A stretch of DNA of 64,000 bases from Diplonema papillatum (GCA_030068145.1 JAPJBO010000194.1:124001-188000); one strand, 5' to 3'. Numbered from the stretch's first letter, positions 43,101 to 52,269 are shown. The notes: generated from the letters alone by a model not told the origin. Made by a program: numbers and translations.

Positions 43101-44110
43101 TGGTGGATCCACCGGTGGCCGTGCACTACCGACGAGTCATGACGTGGATGGCGCTGATGAAGGACTCAGAGAGGTGTAGGGCGCACATGCAAGCGGCGGC
43201 CCGCGTCTTTCCCTGCCCGAGCACCTCGGGGCCGGTACACTTGCTTGACGGGACGTTAGAGGCCATGAAGTGGCAAAGGACGGGACCGTGGTCGATCCGA
43301 ATTCCCGACGACCATACAGACGAGACGGAGACGGGCGACGGGCGAGGGAAGGAAGTCGATCTGAGGACACTGGACGACCTCAAGGAGCTGGGGCACCTGG
43401 CGCGCGAAGCCCTGAGGCTCTGGCGGTGGCGGAACATCGACAGGAAGAACCTGGAAGGGATTGGTGAGGGCGTGGACCGCAACGCAACGTTGCGACTGCT
43501 GGAAGTAGGGCGCGGGAAAGGGGAGGCTAGGGAAGAGCGCGGAGCGACTGCCGTCAACCTTAGCGCGTATGAACGAGGTGTGCTCAGGCACATCATGGCG
43601 GATGCAGTGCTGCCGCAGACGCGGTTGCACCAACGGAAGATGCAACCGAGCGCAACGTGCAAGTACTGCGGAAAGGAAGACGAGGACCACCTACACATGT
43701 GGTGGCGATGTGGAGAGTGGGACGCCATACGAACGACGTATGCGGTAACCGCGCTAGAATGGCAGAAATGGCCGAAGTGTATGTCCGTTTGCGGGATCAA
43801 ACCGAAGAGAGAGAGAGGAGGTGAAGGAGCAGGGGCATGGGTCTGCAGGGGCTTGACGCGCCAACTTGTCAACAGTGTGCAGGGCATGATGGTCCAGATC
43901 ACCCTGGAGAGGCAGAGGAGGGACAAGAAGCCGGTGCAGCGGGAAAACGACGAACGTGGGCTTGCATATCCTTGGGAGTGGGCGCCGCAGGAGACGGAAG
44001 TGATCCAGAATTCACTGGCGGACTACATGCCCAGAAACTGGAAGCATGGAAGGGCGCTATACTTAGCGCTGGCGCATTGGCTGGCGAGAGCGAGGAAGAG
44101 ATGGCGGTGA
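39785..44110 (+). CDS. LINE ORF2: 2A-like motif, APE endonuclease, reverse transcriptase, zf-RVT
   Basis: A single open frame of 1441 codons; its first 110 or so residues are the minisatellite. The APE-type endonuclease (about 40262-41005) nicks target DNA. Key parts are SANVTSLL, LLALQEVRV (Glu), LIAGDFNVEP (Asp/Asn), RRIDAIFAN and PTHRPVVV (His). The reverse transcriptase (about 41870-42960) has VLIPKGEGPQPLEQRPI, the A motif FDYSKCFDRIP, ILQGCPLS and the active-site AFADDTEVV. The finger CKYCGKEDEDHLHMWWRC (about 43660) is zf-RVT. All catalytic residues that I can check are present. The frame ends at 44110, but homology to the other LINE continues in another frame. Confidence 0.92.
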   Translation: MQHAFYGGLHRPVGDVFYLGSRTAGGRHSFYGGLHRPPVGDVFYLGSRFEGVRHAFCGGLQRPVGGVFYLGSRSAGGRHSCYGGLHRPPVDDVSHFGSRFEGKRHPFFGGLPVDGSHVRHGTTLAADNDDPNPEEGLHKDVGRGSLLTCGDVHENPGPAVTGLIAASANVTSLLAHPEVHTMEAWGRKVDLLALQEVRVCERDRAQAEGEARSRGKRLVWGRMQGQTRIKTALRTEYGGVAFSAATELPARAVPPGELTKRHWEKGRFAHAQVAYGDGRRSLSMMSIYGVVSDEDATEEILADTLSYAATLGDVPILIAGDFNVEPEESPILNAAVQSGKWVDVGSTWAKQYAQQPAATCMASKKGRRIDAIFANSVAAVAISGVNVLTAESIPTHRPVVVRLDLERLEQRYPQLKLPRTFPVADWSAMDPEEEFGMAEKWAKEAAHRYRAAQGVDAKWKTVCDAAEQYLLERSGGLLEKPRQYVGRGQQAGECVRSPAARQVDGEADADDRDTRARLGSCRRLEELVRLGEKRDTCGQPSTEEMRVWRKARRAGVKHVDSRLWEEANPPALPELQALCGMLKKEHERTRAARRTKRLETWRGEMRRAIDDNPKRVYDWCKQPERHSTLFVERGDGSVTADLHEMDEILRGEKAWGGVFQMYKEVREPKWEDFVRRYGKYVKRGACEDRPLTGEDLSATLKKMKARKAGGMDGWRVCELKTLPVPLLDVIALALNDVEGAGSWPEVVAQALVVLIPKGEGPQPLEQRPITITSVMYRLWAATRLRFVREWQESWAHPDQRGFRKKGRTQEVYWLLAAKMEAALLNDEDLFAVAFDYSKCFDRIPQEIMLKLVEDMGLPPSVLNAVRGMYRQLRRRFKLPAGLGKEFKATNGILQGCPLSVIFLNALVSVWMYLVEEEVPGAEPQAFADDTEVVTRTKPDMTRAVALTEEFCGDTGQRPNARKSKWTEMRAKRPPDEEEGGRKRKRKSEAEANPRIAGQEVEKVAWLKCLGAGLGTDGGAQKVLSSRLDEASKIAKRAGKLPLPQEKKERIYASVVIPKAIYGVEVQGPEKKWLAQLTAAIERGLAGRDRRGRCAAISLSLVRKGHLVDPPVAVHYRRVMTWMALMKDSERCRAHMQAAARVFPCPSTSGPVHLLDGTLEAMKWQRTGPWSIRIPDDHTDETETGDGRGKEVDLRTLDDLKELGHLAREALRLWRWRNIDRKNLEGIGEGVDRNATLRLLEVGRGKGEAREERGATAVNLSAYERGVLRHIMADAVLPQTRLHQRKMQPSATCKYCGKEDEDHLHMWWRCGEWDAIRTTYAVTALEWQKWPKCMSVCGIKPKRERGGEGAGAWVCRGLTRQLVNSVQGMMVQITLERQRRDKKPVQRENDERGLAYPWEWAPQETEVIQNSLADYMPRNWKHGRALYLALAHWLARARKRWR
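40211..40258 (+). other. 2A-like peptide motif before the endonuclease
   Basis: LLTCGDVHENPGP lies directly before the endonuclease. The 2A consensus is D(V/I)ExNPGP, which makes ribosomes release and resume before the last Pro. Here D, N, P, G and P match, but the Glu after DV is His. LINEs are known to carry such motifs at this spot. Whether the His form still works is unclear. Confidence 0.7.
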
Positions 44111-44994
44111 CGTTCATAGAACTCGCCGTTGACTTTGAAGTCGAATCCGGAATGGACCTGCCGCGACGCGGACAGAAGGCGGTTGGGCCGGAAGACGCAG
44201 AGGACGGAGAGGAGGACGCAGGCCAGAAAGGGGAAGCGCATGGAGGAGCTGCGCTCGCGGGAAAAATGAGGACGCTGTTGGGGATGCTCAAGACGCTCCA
44301 AGGAACCCACGATGGGGAGCTTTTGCCGGCAAGAAAGAAATCAATAGGTTGGCTTCGGCGGCTCGGCGCGTCAGGACGGTGGACGGAGGGTCTGGAGAGG
44401 CGCTGTATCCTGGGCAGAGATACCCTGCAAGCGCTGCGAGGGCTCGAGGTGTCGGCAGGAGAGTACACGAAGGCAGAACACGGAAAGGTACAAGCAGAGC
44501 GCAGGGAAGACGGGGAGAGACTAGGAAAATTCGATTTCAAAAAGTGGTACCCATCGGACGAGGAAAGGGGGCGACGGGCCCAGAAGTGGTTCACTTTAGC
44601 GGAACAGGAGAATCAGGCGGGACGAGGAGGGAGGAGCTCGAAGAGGAACACCGCCCAGGGCAAGGAAGTGTCACGAGGCGCGCCGGAGGCAGAGGGCGCG
44701 AACCAGGATACGAGGGCGGAACAGCGTGCACGAGGACGACCGGCTCTGAAGAGGCCCGCGCCGCAAGCGTACAGAGCAGCCGTCGCGCAGAAAAGCAGTA
44801 TAGCGACCCGCGTCGCAGGTGGCACAAAACGTAGAAGCCCGTGCGGCAGGGAGTGGAGACGAGGTGATGCAAGACGAAGGGGAAGCGCGAAGCCCCCAGC
44901 CCGGCCAGATCAACAAGACGCAAGACCAGGCGACCAAGAGAAGGAGGGGGACGCGACCCAGAGACCCGGGCTAAGTAGCTTGGAACTAGTGTGA
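44111..44994 (+). pseudogene. LINE ORF2 C-terminal tail in a shifted frame
   Basis: The frame that reads VTFIELAVDFEVESGMDLP continues ORF2 after the break near 44100. That segment aligns with ATFFELAIDFELFSGLTL of the RNase H-bearing LINE. No RNase H follows. Instead a Glu/Arg-rich region ends with FDFKKWYPSDEERGRRAQKW and a basic tail, matching the part after RNase H in the other element. The domain was thus gained in one lineage or lost in the other. Confidence 0.75.
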
Positions 44995-45052
44995 TGGACC
45001 TTTCTTCGGAGGGGCTCACGCACTCAAAGATCGACTTATACGCAAGCACTAC
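44993..45052 (+). repeat. Right 60-bp direct repeat flanking the LINE
   Basis: It matches 36733-36792 with a single G/T difference. Its first bases overlap the LINE's last stop codon. Confidence 0.8.
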
Positions 45053-45263
45053 GCAGAAACTACGCAATACGGGGTGGGGCTACATTCTTACGTACGTAGC
45101 AGCAGCAACGTTTATGTATGCATGCACACACCACCACCACGAGGAGTACATACACACTGGTATCCTCTACACGTAGTTGGCACGTAGCAGCAGTAACGTA
45201 TGCGTATGCATACACAGCACGAGAAAGACCCGCAGCAGATGGTACCACACAGCAGGACTGCAT

Positions 45264-45446
45264 GTAATCCAGCTTTACGTAAAAAACGATCAGGCACTGC
45301 GTTCAACGAAAGACATTGCAATGTGTTCCAAAAATGTAAGCCTGAGCAATGAGCGAACCAGCACCAAACTGAAGATCATGTCACTGTCACAGTTCACATG
45401 TCCGTGCTTCACATGGAGATCCTAACTCAAGACATACCAGGTGAAA
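45264..45446 (+). repeat. Repeat R4, left copy (identical to 49106-49288)
   Basis: About 182 bases beginning AATCCAGCTTTACG and ending GACATACCAGGTGAAA. By eye it is identical to 49106-49288. It joins the tail of composite element R5 directly. Before it (45053-45263) no gene is seen; GTATGCATGCACAC-type short repeats occur. Confidence 0.9.
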
Positions 45447-46254
45447 GTACGTGCGCTCGGCTAAGGCCGGCGCGTGGCGAGACTGGAGGCAGCAGTTAAA
45501 GTTCGGGGAACAGCAAAGTTCAGGCGAAGCTAAGTTCGGGCAATGCTAAGGTCTGGTGATGCAAAGTTCGGGTGAAGCTAAGTTCGGGCGAAACAAAGTT
45601 CGGGCGAAGCAAAGTTCGGGCGAAGCTAAGTTCGGGTGAGCAAAGTTCTGGTGAAGCAAAGTTCGGGCGAAGGTGAAGCTAAGTTCGGGCGAAACAAAGT
45701 CCGGGCGAAGCTAAGTTCTGGGTGAAGCAAAGTTCGGACGTTCTGGTGAAGCTAAGATCGGGCGAAACAAAGTTCTGGTGAAGCTAAGTTCGGGTGAAGC
45801 AAAGTTCGGGCGAAGCTAAGTTCTGGTGAAGCAAAGTTCGGGCGAAGCTAAGTTCGGGTGAAGCAAAGTTCTGGCGAAACAAAGTTCGGGCGAAACAAAG
45901 TTCGGGCGAAGCTAAGTTCGGGTGAGCAAAGTTAGGTGAAGCAAAGTTCGGGCGAAGCAAAGCTCGGGTGAAGCTAAGTCCGGGCGAAGCTAAGTTCGGG
46001 TGTAAAGTTTGGCCTCGTACCCGGGGCCCAGCACGGGGGGGGGCCGCCCTGGGGCAGCCTTTTCCCGCCGCCCCCCCCTCCGGTATTTCTCCGGGGGGCT
46101 GAGAAACTCCGCAAAAAACGCAAATTTCGGGCACATCAGGCCCCGAAACGACAGCAAACCTCGAAATAATCTTCGACCGGAAAAGTGTCATGGGCGGGGT
46201 TTGAACCCGGACACACCGGCCTGAAGGCCGACACCCGCTCACTCTGCCACCCAT
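45447..46254 (-). mobile_element. Composite tRNA-headed repeat element R5, copy 2
   Basis: It has the same four parts as 15597-17012. The tail (45447-45490) is followed by a shorter array of about 17-bp units (about 45495-46010). The middle contains AAACTCCGCAAAAAACGCAA, and the tRNA-like head lies at 46191-46254 with GGGTTTGAACC or its complement (B box) and TGGCAGAGTGAGC (A box) on the minus strand. The array is about half as long as in copy 1, so it expands or contracts independently of the rest. Confidence 0.7.
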
Positions 46255-46402
46255 ATACATTTTCCCAGGGGGAGAAAAAGCCAGCTCCGCGCTATTATCT
46301 AGTTCAAAAACAATACAGTAGAGAAAAGTGGGGCTTAATATTTCGACAGCTGTAACAACAACAACACAAAGCTCTAAGAGAACCCATTTAACAACGGTCA
46401 CA

Positions 46403-46443
46403 CGGAGACCCTAACCCCCCAGAATTTCAAGCGAACTTTAACT
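46403..46443 (+). promoter_or_regulatory. Conserved upstream motif CGGAGACCCTAA
   Basis: This block, about 40-80 bases before the start codon at 46482, is shared with 31451-31492. Shorter forms occur at 3316, 23857 and 31651, the last two also a short way before coding sequence. It could be a promoter or 5' leader element, or part of a transposed repeat that carries one. Role unproven. Confidence 0.35.
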
Positions 46444-46481
46444 CTCAAAAGGAAGCCCAGCAGAGGGAAGCGACGAATACA

Positions 46482-47060
46482 ATGATGGGAAGCCTAAGGC
46501 CTGTTGTGTTGTTGGTTTCGGCCATGCTGTTCAACCTGGCCAAAGCTGACGACGATGACTTTTGTTTTTTGAACAATCGTTTGGTACTGGAACGTGATTG
46601 CCCGCATGACTGTTGCTCCGGCAACTATTGTGGCAGCGAAAGTGATTGCAGAGCACAGTGGATTATCGCCGTCATCATCGTCTGCTGTGTCGTTGGAGCC
46701 TGTGTGATTGTTGGCACTGTGCTGTTTATGTGGTGCACAAAGTCGGGGCCCTTCAAAAGAAGGGTTGTCGTCGTGGAGACGACGCATCCTTATTCAAACC
46801 CGCAACCTGTGTACGTCCATCCTCAACCTGAGCACCCGCAGCAATCTGCGTACCCGCAGCCTCAACCTGCCTACCCGCAGCCTCAACCTGCCTACCCGCA
46901 GCCTCAACCTGCCTACCCGCAGCCTCAACCTGCCTACCCGCAGCCTCAACCTGCCTACCCGCAGCCTCAACCTGTCAACCAGCAGCCTCAACATGTCGAC
47001 CATCGGGCAGAAGCTTACATCGGTCAACCACCAGCCTCAAACTGTCAACCAGCAGCGTGA
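46482..47060 (+). CDS. Small single-pass membrane protein, Cys-rich ectodomain, PQ-repeat tail (paralog 2)
   Basis: A 192-residue paralog of the 34278 gene. It has a signal peptide (SLRPVVLLVSAMLFNLAKA), an ectodomain with DCPHDCCSGNYCGSESDC, a membrane helix (IIAVIIVCCVVGACVIVGTV) and WCTKSGPFK. The cytosolic tail differs: YPQPQPA is repeated six times in a 21-bp DNA microrepeat at 46849-46975. Such Pro/Tyr-rich tails often bind WW or SH3 domains. A second ATG follows at once (46485). The two genes now lie 12 kb apart with the LINE between them, and the identical R4 repeats flank this copy. The conserved ectodomain and variable tail suggest selection on the extracellular and membrane part. 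Confidence 0.75.
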   Translation: MMGSLRPVVLLVSAMLFNLAKADDDDFCFLNNRLVLERDCPHDCCSGNYCGSESDCRAQWIIAVIIVCCVVGACVIVGTVLFMWCTKSGPFKRRVVVVETTHPYSNPQPVYVHPQPEHPQQSAYPQPQPAYPQPQPAYPQPQPAYPQPQPAYPQPQPAYPQPQPVNQQPQHVDHRAEAYIGQPPASNCQPAA

Positions 47061-49424
47061 ATCTGTCATCCAGCGGCGTGGAGCAGACTTCGACTTCAAG
47101 GCGCCTCAATCTTAGCCTGCTTACCAGCACCCTCAACCTGCCGTTCAGCAGTCCAAACCTAAGCATGGCGGCTGCAAAAGCAAAGTCAAGCCAATGGGAG
47201 AACCTGAGTTGAAGGCTCCGACGTTGACTGACTGATAAGCTCATCCAGTCCTGGTTGATCCGAGAAACTGAGACAGCCGGCTCTTCTCTTCCACAGCGCC
47301 TATTTTCCCGCCCTTCCCAACTTGTCTTTTTCTCGACAGCGCCTGTTTTTCTTTTTTTGTATGAGGGCTGACTATTTTTTATTTTTGGCTCGCGCTCGGG
47401 CACCTTAGAATAATCTGGGCGCGCGCGCCAAAAAAATAAATAATTGGGCAGAAAATTACAAAAAAATAGTTTGACGGACACCTGGCCGCACTGCCATTCG
47501 AGCCCTGAGTCCAATCTTGGGTTGGCATTCACCCTTCTCGGAAGCATTTTAAGTTCAACCCCTCAAAATAACCCGAAAACATACCGACAACGCCAACAAG
47601 AGTCCACAAAGTATCTAAAAGTCAAGATCAGCAGGCACATGGTACGCCGTTGCTTGCAGGCAAACATCATGCACCGACAAATATATGGGGATTTTCTGAT
47701 AGAACAGCGAGTACATGGACTTCCCGTGGTTCCGATGGAGCCAATGAGATACGTAGAAGCGGACGTGGAGAGAGATCATAGATGTGAAGTTGGCGTCGAT
47801 GGATCCAATTTGTGTCTTTTGGCAGGGTGCTCACATGCTCGAGTTTGGCTGCTTGCTTTGGACCTCTCGATTGCTGAAGGACCTCGCACAGATGCATCCC
47901 CAGGGGAAGTACTCGGGTTTGAAGAAGAGTCGGAGCATGGTTGGGCAACCACCATGGGTGGCTACAGCCACCGGTGGTTGCCATCCTAGTGGCTGTCGGT
48001 GGTTATTCCTCTCCTACTCTGTCGGTAGGGATCCTGCTTTCGCAACAGGGAGAAGAGTACTCACTGAAACCTGCGGCATGAATCTGTGCAACGGGTGTCG
48101 ACGCTCCCGGCTTCGTGAAGTTCATTGTGAATGCCAGAGAAACTGAAGGAAACAATGCGAATAAGCAGTTCCACAGCCTAGAAGGTGCCCACAGTGTGGC
48201 AGATGCGTCCAAAAGGATGGGCAAGCTCATCGAGCCAGTGCCAGCAGTAGTAGGGCCCATCGTCCCATGACCCCAGATTCCGGCGCGCAGTTAGATGGCT
48301 TTCCACACAAACAGAGCACAGGCTCATCCGACTCGCTTGCAAGCAGTTCTCGTTTCCCTCCCTTCCTTCCTTCCTTCCTTCCTACCTTCCTTCCTATGTA
48401 GCAGTGTTGCGCCTGTGCAGCCGTAGTGCTGCACAGGTGCTCCAATGGGCATCGTCCGCACCACAGAATTGAAAGTCTTGTGACTTTTGTTGAAGGGTTC
48501 TCATTTTCTTGCACGACCGTGCATCGTTCAAGGAATAGTTTGCCATGCCAAAACAGCCAGCCCTAGGGCTGCCCCAACTATGGTTGAGATCCCTTTTCTG
48601 GGCACCTGGTATTGGCCGCCATTGGAGTCGTGTCTGCAGTTTGCAGGTATTCCCAGGCGGGGACTTTTGCGTCCGAGATGACTCAAAGTTTTCCGAGTGC
48701 CCGAAGTGGTCCAGGTGACCCAGAAGTGGCGCAGTCGTCCGAGTTGTCATGTCGACCCTGCACAAACTATTTTGTTTTCCCAACATATCTTTTTTTTAAT
48801 AGTACATCTGTAGTGACGGGAACATTTCCGGAACAACAGTTGCACATGAAAGAGAAAACGAAGCCAACGAAAAAGTGCTAATACAGGAAAAAACCCCCCC
48901 AGAGAGGTTTATACCCTGTACACGCGAAGAACAAGAAACTTTTGCCTTATCATTTTCATCACCTTTGGTCAGTTGATGCTGATCGTCCGTTGCTTCGTTT
49001 ATCAGTGCAAGCCCCAACTCCGGAAATGTTCTTTACCAAACATGAAATGTTGGAAGAAATGAGAAGCTCGTCGCCGCAAACCGTGGCGTTTTCACTTGCG
49101 TCCTGAATCCAGCTTTACGTAAAAAACGATCAGGCACTGCGTTCAACGAAAGACATTGCAATGTGTTCCAAAAATGTAAGCCTGAGCAATGAGCGAACCA
49201 GCACCAAACTGAAGATCATGTCACTGTCACAGTTCACATGTCCGTGCTTCACATGGAGATCCTAACTCAAGACATACCAGGTGAAAAAAAAGAAGAAGAA
49301 CAACCTGAAGAGAGGTCTGGAACTCGGCCTGCTCAAAAAAAGGTTTCGCAAAAATTCGGGCGCGTGCGAGCGCGAGCCAAAAATAAAAAATAGTCAGCCC
49401 TAAGCACCTGCTTGGCAGGAAATA
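47061..49424. other. AT-richer spacer bounded by an inverted repeat
   Basis: AGGGCTGACTATTTTTTATT begins at 47363 and its reverse complement ends at 49400, with arms of about 37 bases and 2.04 kb between. A weak open frame (47444-47989) and others exist inside, but none is recognised and no transposase motif is seen. CCTT repeats lie at 48359-48390. R4 (49106-49288) and a fragment of R1 (from 49401) are at the right end. Bases 47281-47350 resemble 51293-51360 and 51505-51580 (CACAGCGCCT.TTTT). Confidence 0.5.
49106..49288 (+). repeat. Repeat R4, right copy
   Basis: By eye identical to 45264-45446 in the same orientation, 3.84 kb away. The flanks differ on both sides. Confidence 0.9.
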
Positions 49425-50961
49425 CCGTATTTCTAAAAATGTTGGCCGGAAATAAACCTGGCGCCCCCCCCCCCCCCCCCCCCAGGGGTGGCCCTAAGCG
49501 GCCAGATTGCGGAGTCGTTGGCAGAATCGGACCTGACCCCCCCCCCCCCCCCCTATATACAGGCTTTTTTCACTGTGGAGGGGGGACGCTACCTGTCACT
49601 CTCTAAGGTGGTCACCACGGTGGGTGGTCAGAAAAAAAAAATTCTTTTGGCCCAAATACCCCAAAAACCACACTTTGAAAATTTTTTGTGGGCCCACTTT
49701 TGCCAGGGAATTTTGACCATTTCACCTTAGAGAATTCGACCACCCAGCCTCCAAGGCAACTGCACTGTAGAAGGGGGGGGGGGGGGGGGGGGGGGGGTCC
49801 CTTGCAAAGTCGTTGGGGGCCTCAGGGTAGTGTCAGCACTGCCCCCCCCCCCCCCCCCAAAAAAAAAACCGGGCAAAACCGCCAGGTTTATTTCCGGCCA
49901 ACATTTTTGCAGGTTTTTTGGGTACTTAGCAGATTTCCCCCCCTCAACCACCCACCCCACCCCGCACATCCAGGACGGCTGTAACCTTCGCGCACACCGT
50001 CCTCCTCCCCTGGAACGCAACGCACACGCGGAAGATAACCCGCCTCCCCAAAGCCAATATCCGGCTTTCTTTGTGATGCTAAAATCGCTCGCCGTCCCTA
50101 CTCGGTACCCAGCTGGTGGTGGACATGAGGCTTGCGGAGTCGTGTCTTTGATGAACGTCTGACATGTCCCGGTCTATGCATCCTTCTCTGTTCGCAGCTG
50201 TCTTGGCGCACAACACAGTTGGGGCATGGCGTACGCTTGTGCAACATGTTGGTGGGAACGCGAGAGTAGGACAAAGGAAGAAGTTCCTCTTTGATATGTT
50301 GAGTGTGCTGCACAGCCGCGTTGGATCCGGGGTGCTCCTCCCAGAAGCCAAGTCCAGAACTTCTTTGACTGGAGGTGGCAGCAACCCACGTGGTACCGGC
50401 CTCTTCCGTAGGTCCATAGTACCCCTTTTCGAAAAGTCTTTTCCCTGGAGAGTATTAGGCATGCAATATTTTTTGATCGATCAACGTAATCGCTCGCGGG
50501 AGCGAGGTCGGGCGCGGTCGCTGGCGGGTCCTTCCACCGCGGCAAAAGGCTGCAGAGCCGACGAAACTCGAGTCGACCATGAGCATCATCACGGTACTCT
50601 TACTCTCCAAGACCAAAGCTCCACTTGGACGTGCTTTTGGGGGTGGCTTGGGGTGGCCCTGGGAGGCTAAGAAGTCGTTGGTGATGGCGATCCTGACGGC
50701 CCGTGTATCTAAGCCGTCGGCGATCACAGCAAACCCTTGCGCTATCCCTGTAGCGCGGGAGAACAGCTTCCGGTGAAGACCCTGCCTGACTAGGCGTAGT
50801 ATGAAATCTGCTAAGTACAACTTGCTTTTACCAAAAAAATGTTGGTTGGAAAAAATGTTGGCCGGATATAAACCTGGCGCCCCCAAAACCGCCAGGTTTA
50901 TTTCTGGCCAACATTTCTTCCGGCCAACTTTTTATGGGGGCCAACATTTTTAGAAATACGG
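49425..50961. mobile_element. TIR element with TA duplication, inserted in repeat R1 (Tc1/mariner-like, non-autonomous)
   Basis: The ends are perfect inverted repeats: CCGTATTTCTAAAAATGTTG at the left and its complement at the right, flanked by TA on both sides. Outside, the left flank ends GGCAGGAAATA and the right begins TACTTGAGGAGGCTGCCAG, which together rebuild a normal R1 sequence. The TA target and inverted ends fit the Tc1/mariner superfamily. Inside are further copies of the end motif (about 49870-49915, 50845-50930) and long C and G runs. No open frame resembles a transposase, so it would need one in trans. Confidence 0.8.
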
Positions 50962-51140
50962 TACTTGAGGAGGCTGCCAGTTGCAAAAGATCAAAGAAGG
51001 TAATGTGCTGTAGCCCACACGAAACCCTGATGAATCTGGGTTCATTGGCGGGGCGTAAGCGTTCAGCAAACAAGACCTACTTTGTATTATTTCTCCCTTC
51101 CAGCCTCCTTCGAAGCACAAGGCAGCCCTCGAGTATTTCT
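50962..51140 (+). repeat. Repeat R1, right part of the interrupted copy
   Basis: It continues R1 from ACTTGAGGAGGCTGCCAG to CAGCCCTCGAGTATTT; the left part is 49401-49424. Confidence 0.85.
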
Positions 51141-52170
51141 CGACGCATCTCCTTGGAATCTCCAGTGCAGTAGTGAGCATGAGTGGTCCTGGCTGCGACG
51201 ATCTACCGACACTGGTGCGAAGATTCTGAATCTCGAGCGACCTTTCTCCAGTATTGCACGGCAATAAATTTCTCTCTCCTGGATACCCGCTCTTCTCTTT
51301 CACAGCGCCTGTTTTCCTGCTTTCCCAATTTATCCATTGTTCTCAACAGCGCTGCTTTTCTCTCTCCCGACGACCCTAGAAATCTCCAGTGCAGTAGTAA
51401 GCATGAGTGGTCCTGGCTGCGACACTGGTGCGAATATTCTGAATCTCGAGTGACCTGTTTCTCCATTATTGCACGGCAATAACTGTTTCTCTCCTGCATC
51501 CCCGCTTTTCTTGTTCACAGCGCCTCTTTTCTCGCTTTCCCAACTTAACTTTTCTCGAACGCGCCTGCTTTTTCTTGTTTAGCGTTATTTGTGCGAATCA
51601 GAATGGTGTGATCCGGTGGCCTTACTTGGGTGTACTCGGGAAGTTCACGGGAAGTACTAAAATGCAAAACATCGCTCGCCAGAAATCGCCATTTACCCTA
51701 TTTGGTGTACATGGGATGTACTTGGGAAGTTCTTAGGATTCGTGGGAAGCTACGTTTTCTACTGTGGATCACACCGTATTGTAGAGTGGTATACACAGTC
51801 TTTTTCCTACTGTTTCCTCCCGCGTGGTGGCACATGGAAAAGGGCCTCCGCAGGGTGCTGACCCCAGCGAATAAAAGGGCGCCTTTGCTGCGGCTGAACT
51901 TATCTAGCAAGGTGGCCAGTGCTTCTCACTGGCCCGACGCACATCAACGTCCTCCTCCAAACCCTCTCTGTCTTTATCCTTGTCTCCTTCTCTTTTCTCT
52001 GAATGGACAGCCCGATTCTTTCTCTCAGTGTTCTTTCTCTGCGAATGCCAAAATGTGCGGAAATAAATTGTCTCGCACCCGTTTTCACATCTCTTTCTCT
52101 TTTCTCCTTTAGCGCGGCAGGTTTTTGTGTGAGGCTACGTGGCGGTCTTCTTGGTACCATAAAATCTGTT
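51141..52170. repeat. Tandem pair of about 222 bp and spacer
   Basis: Two units (51150-51370 and 51372-51590) share ATCTCCAGTGCAGTAGT, CATGAGTGGTCCTGGCTGCG and ATTGCACGGCAATAA. From 51591 to 52170 only CT-rich sequence is seen, with no gene. Confidence 0.7.
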
Positions 52171-52269
52171 TTCTGGAAGACCCACGGTGTAGGGTAAGGT
52201 ACGGTCAGGGGTGATTAGGTCCTCCTGAAGGTAAACATCTGCCCTCCCTGAAACAAGATTCTGTCCAAG

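Larger units (their letters stand above)
36793..44992 (+). mobile_element. Near full-length LINE with OTU protease, gag-like ORF1, EN, RT
   Basis: An APE-type non-LTR retrotransposon of about 8.2 kb. Order: OTU cysteine protease region, ORF1 with a coiled coil, in-frame minisatellite, 2A-like motif, endonuclease, reverse transcriptase, zf-RVT finger, basic tail. The 5' leader before the first ATG (36816) is only some 23 bases. The last stop (44992-44994) touches the right flank, so there is almost no 3' untranslated region and no poly(A). Frame breaks occur near 37385, around 38210-38450, in or near the repeat array and near 44100. The copy is therefore probably inactive but young, as its flanks differ by one base. 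Its tail matches the RNase H-bearing LINE at 28.5 kb, but this element lacks RNase H. Confidence 0.9.

Noticed and set aside
45264-49288. R4 pair as terminal repeats of an LTR element
   Set aside because: There is no TG...CA ending, no matching target duplication and no gag or pol-like sequence between them.
50164-50670. Transposase of the TA-flanked element
   Set aside because: The 168-codon frame has no DDE/DDD-like spacing or helix-turn-helix that I can see, and a similar-length frame runs on the other strand.
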